64,000 nucleotides of DNA from Bacteriovoracia bacterium (GTDB lineage Bacteria; Bdellovibrionota; Bacteriovoracia; Bacteriovoracales; Bacteriovoracaceae), in contig JAUIIL010000001.1 of assembly GCA_030431635.1 (NCBI GenBank), positions 1 through 64,000 on the forward strand, written 5' to 3'. Shown piece after piece: positions 1 to 9,442 of this stretch. Position 1 is the first letter of the stretch. Each line of letters begins with the position of its first letter. The notes below the pieces were generated by a model. That model was not told the DNA's origin, did not search any database, and saw only the letters and a list, made by a program, of their open reading frames with translations. The translations under genes were made by a program, and so were the position numbers.

Positions 1-283
1 CAACAGGGCCAGCACCAGGTTTATCGTTAATTGATTGTGCTGCTAATGAGGTTTTGATCAGGAACGCGGGAGATACGGCGTGGGTGTGTGCGAGTTCACT
101 AGCGACGGGAGTGCAGAGTTTAAATGGGCAGACGGGAACGACTCAAACACTAGCGATCAATACAGCGCCAGTATCAACGGCAGGGCCAGCGTGGAGTTCG
201 AGTTCAAATACACATACGCTTGATATTCCTTTGGTGAATAATGGGACCTTAGGAACAGATGCGGGACTTCTTTTAAAGAGTGA
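1..283 (+). repeat. Direct repeat copy A (pairs with 10881-11163)
   Basis: Bases 1-283 match 10881-11163 at 272 of 283 positions. Bases 1-127 and 168-283 are identical, and all 11 differences fall in 128-167. Both copies are in the same orientation and the same reading frame of two fibre genes. The left end of copy A is cut by the window, so the repeat may be longer. Confidence 0.95.
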
Positions 284-3200
284 CTATGATAATTTTGGGG
301 CTGATGGTGTCGCTGGCGCCGTTCAGTTTAGCGATGGAAGTGGAGCTCATCTCTCTGATGCGGCAGAACTTTTTTGGAACGATACGAGTAATAGACTTGG
401 TATTGGGACAAACTCTCCTGCGGCAGCATTACATGTTAATGGAGAGTTAAGATGGGCAGGAACTTCAAATTACGCTTATTCAAATTTTGATGGTAATGGA
501 CTTTATATAGAGGCCCGTGGAAGTAATGCTTCTGATGAAGATATTAGAATTCAGTCATCTAAAAATGGCAGCGCTTCCAATTACTCACAGTTTAAAATCG
601 ATCCGACAGATGGTTTCTCTTTCATGACGACAGGTACAGGAAATGGAAATGTTGGTATTGGGATTGAGAATCCAACCTATCAACTGGAAATTGATAAACC
701 AACAGCTGGTACAGCTTATTCATCAACAGCAAATCCTCCAGCGACTTTCAGAATAAGAAACGCCAATGGACAAGCTAATAATTATGTAGGGATGATGTTA
801 AACGCTAATGCTGATTCAGGTGATCAGGCCATCGGATATTTTGGAATTGTAGCTAAGACGGGAGGTTATGGAGATCTTATTTTTGGTACACGCCATGGTA
901 ATAGCTCCTACTCTGAGAAAATGAGAATTGAGGCCGATGGGGATGTTGGGATTGGATTAACAAATCCTAGTTTTGATTTAGAAGTTGGAGACAGAGGACG
1001 TATTGGTATTGTGAATGATGGTTCTCTGTGGCCTTATTATAATATTAAAAACTCATCCTCTGGAAACACATGGCAAATGGCCATGATTCCAGGTACTGAT
1101 AGATTTAGCATTATCCAAGATGCAGCTTCTTATCAAATGACAATTTTAAGAGGTGGAAACGTTGGGATTGGAACAATTACTCCTTCTCAAAAACTTCATG
1201 TTAATGGAAATGTAAAAGGAACTGACGGGCATTTTGCTCGTTATTGTGATGAAACAGGTGCAAACTGTTTTGATGCTTCAACAAGTTTTTCTGGAAGCTT
1301 TGTCGCTAAAGGTGGGGACACGATGACAGGACAGCTGGTGCTTCCAGCTGATGGTTTAGTCGCTGGTACTGATGAGCTCGTCATTAACGGAGGAAAAGTA
1401 GGAGTCGGGACAGCTACACCAGATGTGAAATTTAGTGTTTATAATACGGCAACGACAGGAGTTGTGGCCAGGATTGCTAACGGAGTAAGTACTCAAAGAG
1501 CGACTATCCGAATTCAAGGAAAAGCAGGGGCCAATAATAGCTACGCAGATATTGGGCTCGATCCTACTGGAGGATATTTTGGAATAGATGCACCTAGGAC
1601 AACTTCAACAGGTCTCTTTGGTAGTGGATACGATCCAGAGTTTGTGATTAGTTCTGCGGCCAATGTGGGTATAGGAACAACAACTCCTGCTAGTAAACTT
1701 ACAGTTGCTGGAGATATTTCGCAAGACTTGGGAGTTGATGGTTATCTTCTTCGTTATGTAAATCCGACAGATATCTCTCCGGCCTACTCGTTTGAAGGAG
1801 ATGATAATACAGGTATAGGTAGAGCGGCCTCAGATAATTTATCTCTCATTGCTGGTGGAGTTTCTATGCTTCAACTTGATGAAGATAATAATAAATCTGT
1901 TTTTCCTTCATCTGATGTGGGAATAGGAACGCTCACTCCTGATGATAAACTCCATGTGAATGCTGGTTCTATTAGAATGACCCAAAATAGCGGTGGGGCT
2001 TTACTTAGAAGTGATACTGTTTCTGGTGGAAGAACTTGGCTTGCCCTTGATATTGATAATGCTGACGGCGTTGCTTCGGGTAGTGATTATATGTTTATCA
2101 TGCAGAGTCTGACTGAAGGAAGTATTTCTTCTGCAACAGGAACCCCTTTATTACTTGGTGCCAATCAAGCTGCTGATGATGTGATTATAGATACCTCCGG
2201 TAATGTTGGTATTGGAACAACAACTCCTTCTGCTCTTTTAGACATTAACGGTGATGCTGTTATTCAAGGGAAGTTGACAGTTGATGAGATTGCTTACTCT
2301 GGTTATTATGAAAAGTCTTTCGAGCAGGTGCTCAACTCAGGAAATGTTCAATACTTAGACTTTGGAGCAGTTCCTGGATCTCAGTATTCTCATGCAACTG
2401 TTGAGGTTGAAGTTCATAGAGGTGAAGGAGACGCTTCCGTATCTCCTCGTGGTTTTATGCGCACTTTATCTCAAGTATGGTTTGATAATGCAGGTGTTCT
2501 TCAAGAAGCAACAACACATGTAACAGAGACAACCCATTCAATAGCAGGCAGTATTCGTATAGGAGATCCTGTTAAAGATAGTGGGAACTTAAAAATTCCC
2601 GTTTATTCGTCTGGTAGTAACAGAGATTATAGAATTGTTGTCAAGGTAAAAGGGCACTCGGGAGATTTTGGTTCAGTGTCCCTTTCTACAGCTACTGCCA
2701 TGGCCTCTCCAGGTAGAGACTATCGAAAAATAGAAGATAGACTTGGTATTGGTGATAGTATTTCAACGGTTAACTACCCACTGCATGTTTCAGCGGATTT
2801 AGGTGGTGCTGAAGATTGGTTAGCTGTTTTTGATAATCCAGATAGTGATGCTGGTGGCGGAAATGTTTTATTGATTAAAAACCATAATGAAAAAAGTGAT
2901 GCTGAAGTTTTAGAAGTAACTAATGATATTGAAACTCTTTTTGTTGTTATGGGAGATGGAAAGACAGGGATAGGGACAAGAACTCCGACTACAACTCTTG
3001 ATGTTGATGGAACAGTGACGGCCACAGCGTTTGTTGGTGATGGTTCAGGATTAACTGCAGTTTCTGCTTCTAGTTCGAGTAATACTGGAAATGTTGTAAT
3101 TGGAGCTGACTCCGATGCCAACGCTGCTGGTGAAATTCAATTTCAAACGGCGGGAATAACAAAGGCAGTTATCGATAATCTAGGGAGAATGGGTATTGGA

Positions 3201-5531
3201 ACGACAACTCCATCGAGGGCCCTTGAGGTTGAAACAAGTCTTGCCGCCGGAGCAGTTGTCGCTGATTTTATTAATACTGGAACAAACGCTAATGCTTATT
3301 CATTAGTTGATATCACTCAATCCTCAGGAACCAATACCAATGCAGGAGTTCGTTTTCGCAATGATGCAAATACTTGGATGGTTGGGATTGACGGTGCTGG
3401 AACAACCGATAATTTTTCTATTTCTAATAGTAACTCTGGTTCCTTTTCAGGAACAAAGTTTACAATAGAGACTGATGGGGATGTAGGGATAGGAACGCAA
3501 GCCCCTCAAGCAAAACTGCATGTAACATCAGCTTCTCGTGCAGTCGGAATTCTGGAATCAACTGAGGCTGGAGCTTTAACAGGTCCTTACCTTAATCTTT
3601 ATCGCAATAGTGCTAGTCCTGCTGTGAACGATGCTATTGGAGCCGTTCAGTTTGTCGGCAAAGATGATGGAAGTAATATTCATGAGTATTCTCGAATTGA
3701 ATCAACGATAGTAAGTCCTACAGATACAAGTGAGTCATCTGGGCTTAATTTTTATACCACAAAAAGTGGAACTTTTTCAGCTAGTATGGTTATTGATGGG
3801 GCAGGAAATATGGGAATTGGAACAACAACTCCAAGTACAACTTTACATGTTCAGAAAAATCATGGGTCGCAAACAACACCAATGGTGCACTTTGAAAGTA
3901 CAGGTGATGGTTTTGTTATGAAGGTCTCTTCAGATGACAACAGAAGTGATATGGGGCTTTTTGATGTTGAAAATAGTGATGGCTCAGCTTTTCATGTGAG
4001 AGGTGATGGTAATGTAGGTATTGGAACAACTTCTCCTACAGGTAAATTAGATGTCAACGGATCTATTTATACTAAAGGAGCCGAGAATATTAGAGACGAT
4101 GGTTCAAGTAAACTCTATATAGGTAACGTTGATACAAATTCAGGTGCTCATCAAAGAGATGTTATTTTTAGATCCTATGGTAGTGATAGAATGACAATTC
4201 TTGGTAGTAGTGGAAATGTAGGTATTGGAACGACAATTCCGGATGAAAAATTAGAGATTAGTGGGGCGCTACCATCTGGAACTTATGGATATGGAGATGG
4301 AGCAAGATATAATGGGCAGTTATATATTAATTCATCTGATGCTTATACAACTCAAAAAGGTGGGAGAATTGGTTTTGGAGGACAAGCTGGAACCAACGGA
4401 GGAGCTTTTGCTGGTCTAACAAGACAAGACTCTGTTTTTGGAACTATCGAAGGATTTAAGTCCAATGCTCTTGCAAATAATGCTGGTGGTGGTCTTATTT
4501 TTAGAACCAATTATAACCCAACAGGAGTTCTTACTGAGCGTATGAGAATTCTTGATACGGGAGAGGTCGGGATTGGAACAACTTCTCCTCAGAGTACTCT
4601 TCATGTAAATGGTTCTTTTAGATGGGGAGGCGGAACGACAGCTCCTGTTGCTTATTCAAGTGTTGATGGAGGAGGACTTTATATTGAGCAGACAGGATCA
4701 GATACAACTAACGAGAATATTAGAATTCAATCCTCAACTAGTGGAGACGCTACAAACTACTCTGCTTTTAATATTGATCCAACAAGTGGTTTTTCTTTTA
4801 TGAATAGTGGAACAGGTAATGGAAAGGTAGGAATTGGTGAAGCGACCCCAGTGGCCAAACTCGATATTTTTACCAATAACTCGATTAGCGAAGATATCAC
4901 TTTGCGCTTAAGTAAAGGGTCAGCAGGTTCAACTTATTTAAGACAGTTTTATACTAGCTCAGATAATTATGGGACAATCATTGGAGCGGGGTCTTCTTCA
5001 TCCAATTATGATGCTATTAGAATTCAGTATGACACTCCAAATTCTAGAGTCGATAATACTTCTTTTCCTAATGGAGATGTCGGTATTGGAACAATTACTC
5101 CTGCTCAAAAACTTGATGTTTTTGGAAATATTGCTGTTTCTGGTTCAACCGTTCATACTTCTGATGAGAGATTCAAACGTGATATAGCAAGCATTGATAA
5201 TTCATTAGAAAAAATCAACCAGCTTGATGGTGTTTTCTTTCACTGGCGTAATGAGGAGTTTCCTGAAAGAAGTTTTCAAACAGATAAAGATCTGGGAGTG
5301 ATTGCTCAAGAGGTTCAGAAAGTTTTTCCTGAAGCCGTAGAAAGTGACAAAGAAGGTTTCCTCTCTGTTGCTTATTCAAAACTTGTGGCCCCAATTATTA
5401 ATGCTATAAAAGAGCTCTCTCAAAAGAGTGATGTGCAAGAAAGAGAGATAGCAACGCTTAAAGAAGAGAATAAAATGATGCGTGAATATCTTTGTCAAAA
5501 GGACCCCAAAGCTCCTTTCTGTGTTAATTAG
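1..5531 (+). CDS. Giant trimeric fibre protein with S74 chaperone (5' partial)
   Basis: The frame is open at the left edge (first full codon at base 3), so the start lies outside; 1842 codons are visible. About 18 modules of 60-110 residues each carry a V-G-I-G-T-T-T-P-S-x-x-L-x-V-x-G motif, one of them degenerate. This is the repeat seen in Bdellovibrio fibre proteins (mosaic adhesive trimers). The C-terminus has SDERFKRDI, the signature of the S74 intramolecular chaperone (endosialidase type); the presumed self-cleaving Ser is codon 5160-5162. A short coiled coil and a Cys-containing tail (KDPKAPFCVN) follow. Two long internal segments are related (about 460-660 and 4610-4830; shared core IDPTxGFSFM). 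Expected to be an exported trimeric surface fibre. Function in prey or surface contact is inference. Confidence 0.85.
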   Translation, partial: TGPAPGLSLIDCAANEVLIRNAGDTAWVCASSLATGVQSLNGQTGTTQTLAINTAPVSTAGPAWSSSSNTHTLDIPLVNNGTLGTDAGLLLKSDYDNFGADGVAGAVQFSDGSGAHLSDAAELFWNDTSNRLGIGTNSPAAALHVNGELRWAGTSNYAYSNFDGNGLYIEARGSNASDEDIRIQSSKNGSASNYSQFKIDPTDGFSFMTTGTGNGNVGIGIENPTYQLEIDKPTAGTAYSSTANPPATFRIRNANGQANNYVGMMLNANADSGDQAIGYFGIVAKTGGYGDLIFGTRHGNSSYSEKMRIEADGDVGIGLTNPSFDLEVGDRGRIGIVNDGSLWPYYNIKNSSSGNTWQMAMIPGTDRFSIIQDAASYQMTILRGGNVGIGTITPSQKLHVNGNVKGTDGHFARYCDETGANCFDASTSFSGSFVAKGGDTMTGQLVLPADGLVAGTDELVINGGKVGVGTATPDVKFSVYNTATTGVVARIANGVSTQRATIRIQGKAGANNSYADIGLDPTGGYFGIDAPRTTSTGLFGSGYDPEFVISSAANVGIGTTTPASKLTVAGDISQDLGVDGYLLRYVNPTDISPAYSFEGDDNTGIGRAASDNLSLIAGGVSMLQLDEDNNKSVFPSSDVGIGTLTPDDKLHVNAGSIRMTQNSGGALLRSDTVSGGRTWLALDIDNADGVASGSDYMFIMQSLTEGSISSATGTPLLLGANQAADDVIIDTSGNVGIGTTTPSALLDINGDAVIQGKLTVDEIAYSGYYEKSFEQVLNSGNVQYLDFGAVPGSQYSHATVEVEVHRGEGDASVSPRGFMRTLSQVWFDNAGVLQEATTHVTETTHSIAGSIRIGDPVKDSGNLKIPVYSSGSNRDYRIVVKVKGHSGDFGSVSLSTATAMASPGRDYRKIEDRLGIGDSISTVNYPLHVSADLGGAEDWLAVFDNPDSDAGGGNVLLIKNHNEKSDAEVLEVTNDIETLFVVMGDGKTGIGTRTPTTTLDVDGTVTATAFVGDGSGLTAVSASSSSNTGNVVIGADSDANAAGEIQFQTAGITKAVIDNLGRMGIGTTTPSRALEVETSLAAGAVVADFINTGTNANAYSLVDITQSSGTNTNAGVRFRNDANTWMVGIDGAGTTDNFSISNSNSGSFSGTKFTIETDGDVGIGTQAPQAKLHVTSASRAVGILESTEAGALTGPYLNLYRNSASPAVNDAIGAVQFVGKDDGSNIHEYSRIESTIVSPTDTSESSGLNFYTTKSGTFSASMVIDGAGNMGIGTTTPSTTLHVQKNHGSQTTPMVHFESTGDGFVMKVSSDDNRSDMGLFDVENSDGSAFHVRGDGNVGIGTTSPTGKLDVNGSIYTKGAENIRDDGSSKLYIGNVDTNSGAHQRDVIFRSYGSDRMTILGSSGNVGIGTTIPDEKLEISGALPSGTYGYGDGARYNGQLYINSSDAYTTQKGGRIGFGGQAGTNGGAFAGLTRQDSVFGTIEGFKSNALANNAGGGLIFRTNYNPTGVLTERMRILDTGEVGIGTTSPQSTLHVNGSFRWGGGTTAPVAYSSVDGGGLYIEQTGSDTTNENIRIQSSTSGDATNYSAFNIDPTSGFSFMNSGTGNGKVGIGEATPVAKLDIFTNNSISEDITLRLSKGSAGSTYLRQFYTSSDNYGTIIGAGSSSSNYDAIRIQYDTPNSRVDNTSFPNGDVGIGTITPAQKLDVFGNIAVSGSTVHTSDERFKRDIASIDNSLEKINQLDGVFFHWRNEEFPERSFQTDKDLGVIAQEVQKVFPEAVESDKEGFLSVAYSKLVAPIINAIKELSQKSDVQEREIATLKEENKMMREYLCQKDPKAPFCVN

Positions 5532-5594
5532 AATCTGTATTTAAATACTGAAAATTACTCAAAAATTGAAAAAATATGCATTTAAATACAGATT
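5532..5594. promoter_or_regulatory. Operator-like inverted repeats upstream of hipA
   Basis: A perfect 15-bp inverted repeat joins 5532-5546 (AATCTGTATTTAAAT) and 5580-5594 (ATTTAAATACAGATT). Each arm lies in its own palindrome: 5535-5550 has the core GTATTTAAATAC, and 5577-5592 is the near match GCATTTAAATAC. With the palindrome at 5614-5635 this gives three TGTATT/AATACA-type sites, the layout expected for cooperative autorepression by a HipB-type dimer. Binding is inferred. Confidence 0.6.
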
Positions 5595-5613
5595 TTGTCC
5601 CTAAAATCTAAAA

Positions 5614-5635
5614 ATACTGTATTATAATACAGTAT
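5614..5635 (+). promoter_or_regulatory. Palindromic operator overlapping -10 and hipA start
   Basis: A perfect 22-bp palindrome (half site ATACTGTATTA) contains TATAAT at 5623-5628 and runs into the hipA ATG at 5634. There is no Shine-Dalgarno sequence. The -10 element sits 5 bases before the ATG, so transcription would begin at or next to the start codon (leaderless mRNA). A protein bound here would block both polymerase and the start. Confidence 0.6.
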
Positions 5636-6929
5636 GAATAAAAACATCGAACTCGAGATTTTTGATAATAAACGCTCTTCTTGGCTCCCTCTGGCCAAGG
5701 TTTTTGTCCATGAAGTGAAGAAGAGCTACTACTCACGCACAACTTATGAACCAGAAATGAAGTACTATTTTGAGCACCAAGAGCATGATGAGTCGATAGG
5801 TATTTATACTCCTTCTGTTCATCTTCCACTCTCACTCGTTAATACTGATTTTAATAATTGGCCATCTTTTTTGTGTGACTTCCTTCCTCAAGGAGCAGTG
5901 AGAGTAAATATTTGTAGAAAACACCAAATTGTTGATTCTCAAGAAAATGATTTTGAAATTCTTTTAAAGTCAGCGATGAATCCTATTGGAAACGTAAGAG
6001 TCAAACCTTATGAAGAGCTTTTTAATTCACATCATGAAGGTTTTGAAATCAAAGATATTCTTGAGCGAAATGAAGAGTTTATCGATTACGCCATTAAAGT
6101 AGGGGCTTTAGTCTCTGGAGGAACTGGGGCCCAAGGAGTGGCCTTAAAATTTCTCTTAAATATTGATAAAAAAGGGAAGTGGCATTTTGATGGAGCAATC
6201 CCCGATAGTGAAGTTGCAAAGTCTTATCTTGTGAAGTTTCCTCGTGGTAGGGCCACCCAAGATAGGCTTATTCTTCAAATTGAGGTTTCTTATTTAAAAA
6301 TTGCTCAAGAGCTTGGACTTAAAAGTGTTGAAGATGTTTGGTTTAAAGAAGGGATGCTCTTTATCGAGCGTTTTGATAGAAAAATAGACAAAAGTGTTTC
6401 ACGCTTTGGTGTGGAAACACTGGCCAGTGTTTCTGGTTTACCTGGCTTTGGACAAACACAAAATCATGAAAAGACACTAGAGTTTATTCATCAGTTCTCA
6501 AGTAATTCTGAAGATATCTTTGAATTTATCTCTCGTGATTTTCTCAATATTGTTATGGGTAATACTGATAATCATTTAAGAAATACTTCTTTTATTAAAT
6601 ATAGTGATAAAGAAATCGAGTTGACTCCACTTTATGATTTTGCTCCTATGGCCTTCGACCCTGAAATAATTGTTCGCAGTTGCAAGTGGAGAGATGAGAG
6701 TGTTTCAATTCCAAACTTTGAATCTATTTATAACGAACTTTTAAAATATAGTTCTCAAAAAAGAATAGATGAGTTCTTTACCAACTGGGTAGAGAAGTTA
6801 GAGAAGTTACCTAAGCTTTGGGATAAGTATAAAATTGATTCTCAAGTTCAAGAGCAGGGAATGAAAAAATTTAATCATTTTCAAAAAGAGTATGGTGAGT
6901 TTTATGAGCGAAAAATTAGCAAAAAGTGA
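5634..6929 (+). CDS. hipA: HipA-like serine/threonine kinase toxin
   Basis: 431 residues, the usual HipA length. Visible kinase features: a Gly-rich loop VSGGTGAQGVALKF (about 160-173), ERFDRK near 244, a catalytic loop MGNTDNHLRNTSF (about 308-320, catalytic Asp and metal-binding Asn) and LTPLYDFAPM (about 330-339) in the DFG position. HipA kinases phosphorylate tRNA synthetases or other translation proteins and cause growth arrest, restrained by HipB; the target here is unknown. The kinase gene precedes the HTH gene, the reverse of E. coli hipBA, and the two genes overlap. The N-terminal subdomain is divergent from the E. coli type. Three palindromes upstream suggest autoregulation. Alternative: a HipA-fold kinase with a non-toxin role. 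Confidence 0.85.
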   Translation: MNKNIELEIFDNKRSSWLPLAKVFVHEVKKSYYSRTTYEPEMKYYFEHQEHDESIGIYTPSVHLPLSLVNTDFNNWPSFLCDFLPQGAVRVNICRKHQIVDSQENDFEILLKSAMNPIGNVRVKPYEELFNSHHEGFEIKDILERNEEFIDYAIKVGALVSGGTGAQGVALKFLLNIDKKGKWHFDGAIPDSEVAKSYLVKFPRGRATQDRLILQIEVSYLKIAQELGLKSVEDVWFKEGMLFIERFDRKIDKSVSRFGVETLASVSGLPGFGQTQNHEKTLEFIHQFSSNSEDIFEFISRDFLNIVMGNTDNHLRNTSFIKYSDKEIELTPLYDFAPMAFDPEIIVRSCKWRDESVSIPNFESIYNELLKYSSQKRIDEFFTNWVEKLEKLPKLWDKYKIDSQVQEQGMKKFNHFQKEYGEFYERKISKK

Positions 6930-7164
6930 AAAGGCCAGGGATGAGCTTTATCAATTAGTAGAAGAGGGCAAATTAACCCTCGCTAAGGCCAGTAAACTCA
7001 TCAGAATTATTTACCAACTTAATCAATCTCAATACGCGAAAAAAATAGGTGTAAGTGTTGAAACAGTGATCAAAATTGAATCTGGGCAAGCCAATCCAAC
7101 TCTAGAAACAGTGAAAAAAATTCTTCGTCCTATGAAGTTGCAGCTCATTATTGCTAAGATCTAA
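6904..7164 (+). CDS. hipB: HipB-like XRE-family antitoxin/repressor
   Basis: 86 residues. A helix-turn-helix of XRE type fills the C-terminal two thirds (LNQSQYAKKIGVSVETVIKIESG), followed by NPTLETVKKILRPMKLQL, typical of HipB-like regulators. The ATG at 6904 is preferred because GGTGAG (6894-6899) precedes it by 4 bases; an in-frame ATG lies at 6892. It overlaps the 3' end of the kinase gene, so the two are translationally coupled. It should neutralise the kinase and bind the palindromes at 5532-5635. The overlap and HTH are seen; binding is inferred. Confidence 0.8.
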   Translation: MSEKLAKSEKARDELYQLVEEGKLTLAKASKLIRIIYQLNQSQYAKKIGVSVETVIKIESGQANPTLETVKKILRPMKLQLIIAKI

Positions 7165-7186
7165 CGGTTTAGGTATAAGATTTTTT

Positions 7187-7348
7187 ATGGAAAACGAACA
7201 AGAAAAATTATTAATAAGTGCGATAAAAGAGAAGCTTAAACTTTCTTTTGAAGAGAGAATTGAGTCTCATGAAAAAGCACGCGAATTATTAAACGATCTT
7301 AGAGAAGCTGGGAAGGAGAAAAATGCAAAACCTGAAGAAGCTTCTTAA
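7187..7348 (+). CDS. Small helical protein paired with nucleotidyltransferase
   Basis: 53 residues, highly charged and mostly helical (KEKLKLSFEERIESHEKARE). It ends 26 bases inside the next gene, so the pair is translationally coupled. Small acidic/basic helical proteins directly ahead of single-domain nucleotidyltransferases are a recurrent arrangement, sometimes regarded as an antitoxin or adaptor; that role here is inference. The ATG at 7187 follows a T-run with no clear Shine-Dalgarno sequence, and an upstream in-frame TTG/ATG extension to about 7151 is possible. Confidence 0.55.
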   Translation: MENEQEKLLISAIKEKLKLSFEERIESHEKARELLNDLREAGKEKNAKPEEAS

Positions 7349-7808
7349 TCTACTGTTAGAGAATGAAATTGATTTTGTACTAATAGGTGGGTTTGCTGCT
7401 GTTGTTCATGGCTCAACTTTAGTTACACAAGATTTAGATATATGTACATCTATGACTATTGAAAACGTAGAAAAACTTAGAGAAGTTTTAAAAAAATATA
7501 ATCCTATTCATAGAATGAATATTGATAAAAAACTTTCGTTTATTGAACACCCTCGAAGCCTCGACAGTTTAAAAAATATCTACCTTTCAACTGATTTGGG
7601 GGTATTGGATATTTTATCTGAAACAAAGCCAGCCGGAGATTTTGAAACTATTAAGAAAAACAGTATTCAAATTTCTCTTTATGGACACCTTTGTAGAGTT
7701 ATTTCGATTGATGACTTGATAAGAGTAAAAGAATCAATGAAGCGCCCAAAAGATGTACAGGCAGCAGAAGAATTAAAAAAAATCAGATCACAAATAAACA
7801 AATCTTAA
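7323..7808 (+). CDS. Minimal nucleotidyltransferase (MNT/AbiEii-like)
   Basis: 161 residues. The N-terminal GGFAAVVHGS (22-31) and DLDIC (37-41) match the polymerase-beta-type nucleotidyltransferase core: a Gly-Gly loop and two metal-binding Asp residues separated by one residue. The C-terminal VISIDDLIRVKESMKRPKD resembles the tail of AbiEii/DUF6036-type proteins. Such enzymes transfer nucleotides to protein or tRNA, often as the toxic half or the neutralising half of a two-gene module. It follows HipA/HipB and overlaps the small ORF by 26 bases. GAAGGAG just upstream (about 7312-7318) supports the start. Substrate unknown. Confidence 0.7.
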   Translation: MQNLKKLLNLLLENEIDFVLIGGFAAVVHGSTLVTQDLDICTSMTIENVEKLREVLKKYNPIHRMNIDKKLSFIEHPRSLDSLKNIYLSTDLGVLDILSETKPAGDFETIKKNSIQISLYGHLCRVISIDDLIRVKESMKRPKDVQAAEELKKIRSQINKS

Positions 7809-7934
7809 AATATGCCACCTTTCCTTGGCAGTAAGTTTTCCCTCTCTTTGGACTCTCATTCTTAACTCATTGAAAGTACTGAAACTTTAGAGTTTGATTT
7901 TTTATATCAAATACCAGTTTAAACTTCCGATAAG

Positions 7935-7952
7935 ATCACCATAAGGGGTGAT
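7935..7952 (+). promoter_or_regulatory. Hairpin enclosing the Shine-Dalgarno sequence of the next gene
   Basis: ATCACC (7935-7940) and GGTGAT (7947-7952) form a perfect 6-bp stem around AAGGGG. The ATG follows at 7955, so folding would hide the ribosome binding site. The upstream TCCGATAA (about 7926-7933) resembles a flagellar sigma-28 -10 element with one mismatch; this is only a weak hint. Confidence 0.4.
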
Positions 7953-7954
7953 TT

Positions 7955-9340
7955 ATGTCACTAAAAGAGACTTTTGATAATTTTAAAGTTCCTATTGCTC
8001 TTTCGTGTGCAGCGGTAGCAATTGGTTATCTTAGTTTTAGTGACTCTTTTCATACATCAGAAGTCGCTAAAGAAAAACAGCCTCAAAGAAGACCTGCTTC
8101 TGTGAAAGATTTCAAAGATCTAAAAAAACAGAAAAAAGCAGCAAAAGAAAAAGTTGCAGCTAAAGAGTTTGTCTCTCTTGATAAGTTTGTTCCTAAAAAA
8201 GGAACTCCTAATATTTCTAGGACACAGAATTTAGACGGTGGGAATTTTAGAGAACCAAGCTCAAACTATAATGGAAGTTATTCAGCAGTTGATACACCTA
8301 ATAAACTTGATCTCACAACCAGTTCCGAAACAAGTATTGATGATACCTCTCAAAGTACAACAGGTACTTCTCAAACTCAGACAGGAGAGCTCTCAACAGT
8401 TTGCCAATCAGAGACTTGCTTTAATTCACCAACGGCACAGCGTCCTCCTAGAAAAGAGTTGCCACCTAAAGTCCAAACGGATTCTGGGCCTTTATCTGTG
8501 ACAGCGGACTTGCATTCAGGAATTTATGTGAAGAATCCTCTCGTCTCGTTAACAGGGGTAAACATCAATGAAATCCGCTACTGCTTGAGTCCTAATCAAA
8601 CATGCTGTGCTCCTACACAAAAATATGTTAGCAAAATTGAAGTGACATCTAATCCTGGTGTTTATGATGGGGGATCGTTTTGTCTTTCCTTTCAAGGAGT
8701 CGGCAACTTAACGAGTACTGCTGTTATTGAAAATCTTTATGTGGTGGATAATACCGTTCCAGCACTTTCAAGTGTTTTTTATCCCGATCCCAACCTTAAA
8801 AGGATTCAAACTTATGAAAATCATAATTATGTAAGAAGTACTTCAAGCGATTTTGGTGCAGATGGTTTTTTCTATTACACTCTTAACACTGAAGGAGTAA
8901 ATCCGAACACTTATGCTGATTGTGAAGAAATTGTTAAATATCACAATCCTGACTACCAAGGTCTACGAGCTCCCGCAGGGCAAAGAGTCCTTGAGGCCAC
9001 TGAGTATAATGCACCTGGCCCAGTTGATTTAAAAGTATCGGCCCACAATGAACTGACTCACTATGGAACTAATTATCTTGTCTCTGTTATGGAGCATCAA
9101 GACTTTGCTGGAAATAGTATCTTTAGCTGTATTACTAATGAAGTCGTTCTAGAAGACTTTTTCCTTTTCCAGCACTCAAGTATTGAGCCTTACCAAGCCT
9201 TAGAGGACTCTGATGGGATTGCTCAATTTCAAGGAATGATACTTGACTATGGCCCTTTTGGAGGCGGAGTTTCTGGCCAAGGAATTGCTGCAGGTCCTCA
9301 ATATAATCTTGAATCTCAGTTTGTGAATATCATCAATTAA
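7955..9340 (+). CDS. Membrane-anchored secreted protein, unknown function
   Basis: 461 residues. One hydrophobic segment (about 12-28) near the N-terminus could be an uncleaved anchor. A Lys/Ala-rich stretch (about 45-75), a Ser/Thr-rich linker (about 105-150) and a Cys-containing C-terminal region (CLSPNQTCC, several other Cys) follow. The low-complexity linker and paired Cys suggest an exported, disulfide-bonded surface protein. It lies between the HipA module and the second fibre gene on the same strand. I do not recognise a family. The start is supported by AAGGGG 5-6 bases upstream. Confidence 0.65.
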   Translation: MSLKETFDNFKVPIALSCAAVAIGYLSFSDSFHTSEVAKEKQPQRRPASVKDFKDLKKQKKAAKEKVAAKEFVSLDKFVPKKGTPNISRTQNLDGGNFREPSSNYNGSYSAVDTPNKLDLTTSSETSIDDTSQSTTGTSQTQTGELSTVCQSETCFNSPTAQRPPRKELPPKVQTDSGPLSVTADLHSGIYVKNPLVSLTGVNINEIRYCLSPNQTCCAPTQKYVSKIEVTSNPGVYDGGSFCLSFQGVGNLTSTAVIENLYVVDNTVPALSSVFYPDPNLKRIQTYENHNYVRSTSSDFGADGFFYYTLNTEGVNPNTYADCEEIVKYHNPDYQGLRAPAGQRVLEATEYNAPGPVDLKVSAHNELTHYGTNYLVSVMEHQDFAGNSIFSCITNEVVLEDFFLFQHSSIEPYQALEDSDGIAQFQGMILDYGPFGGGVSGQGIAAGPQYNLESQFVNIIN

Positions 9341-9442
9341 TTCTTTTTCTCTGAGTGAAGAAACAGTATTCACACTCTCTCACTAGTGACAATCAACTCT
9401 TTTCTTGTTCAAATATAAGAGAAATTAAACAAGGAAATGAGT

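Noticed and set aside
2774-3121. Minus-strand ORF in the first fibre gene
   Set aside because: Shadow frame of the repetitive fibre gene; Ser/Thr/Pro-rich only because the sense strand is repetitive.
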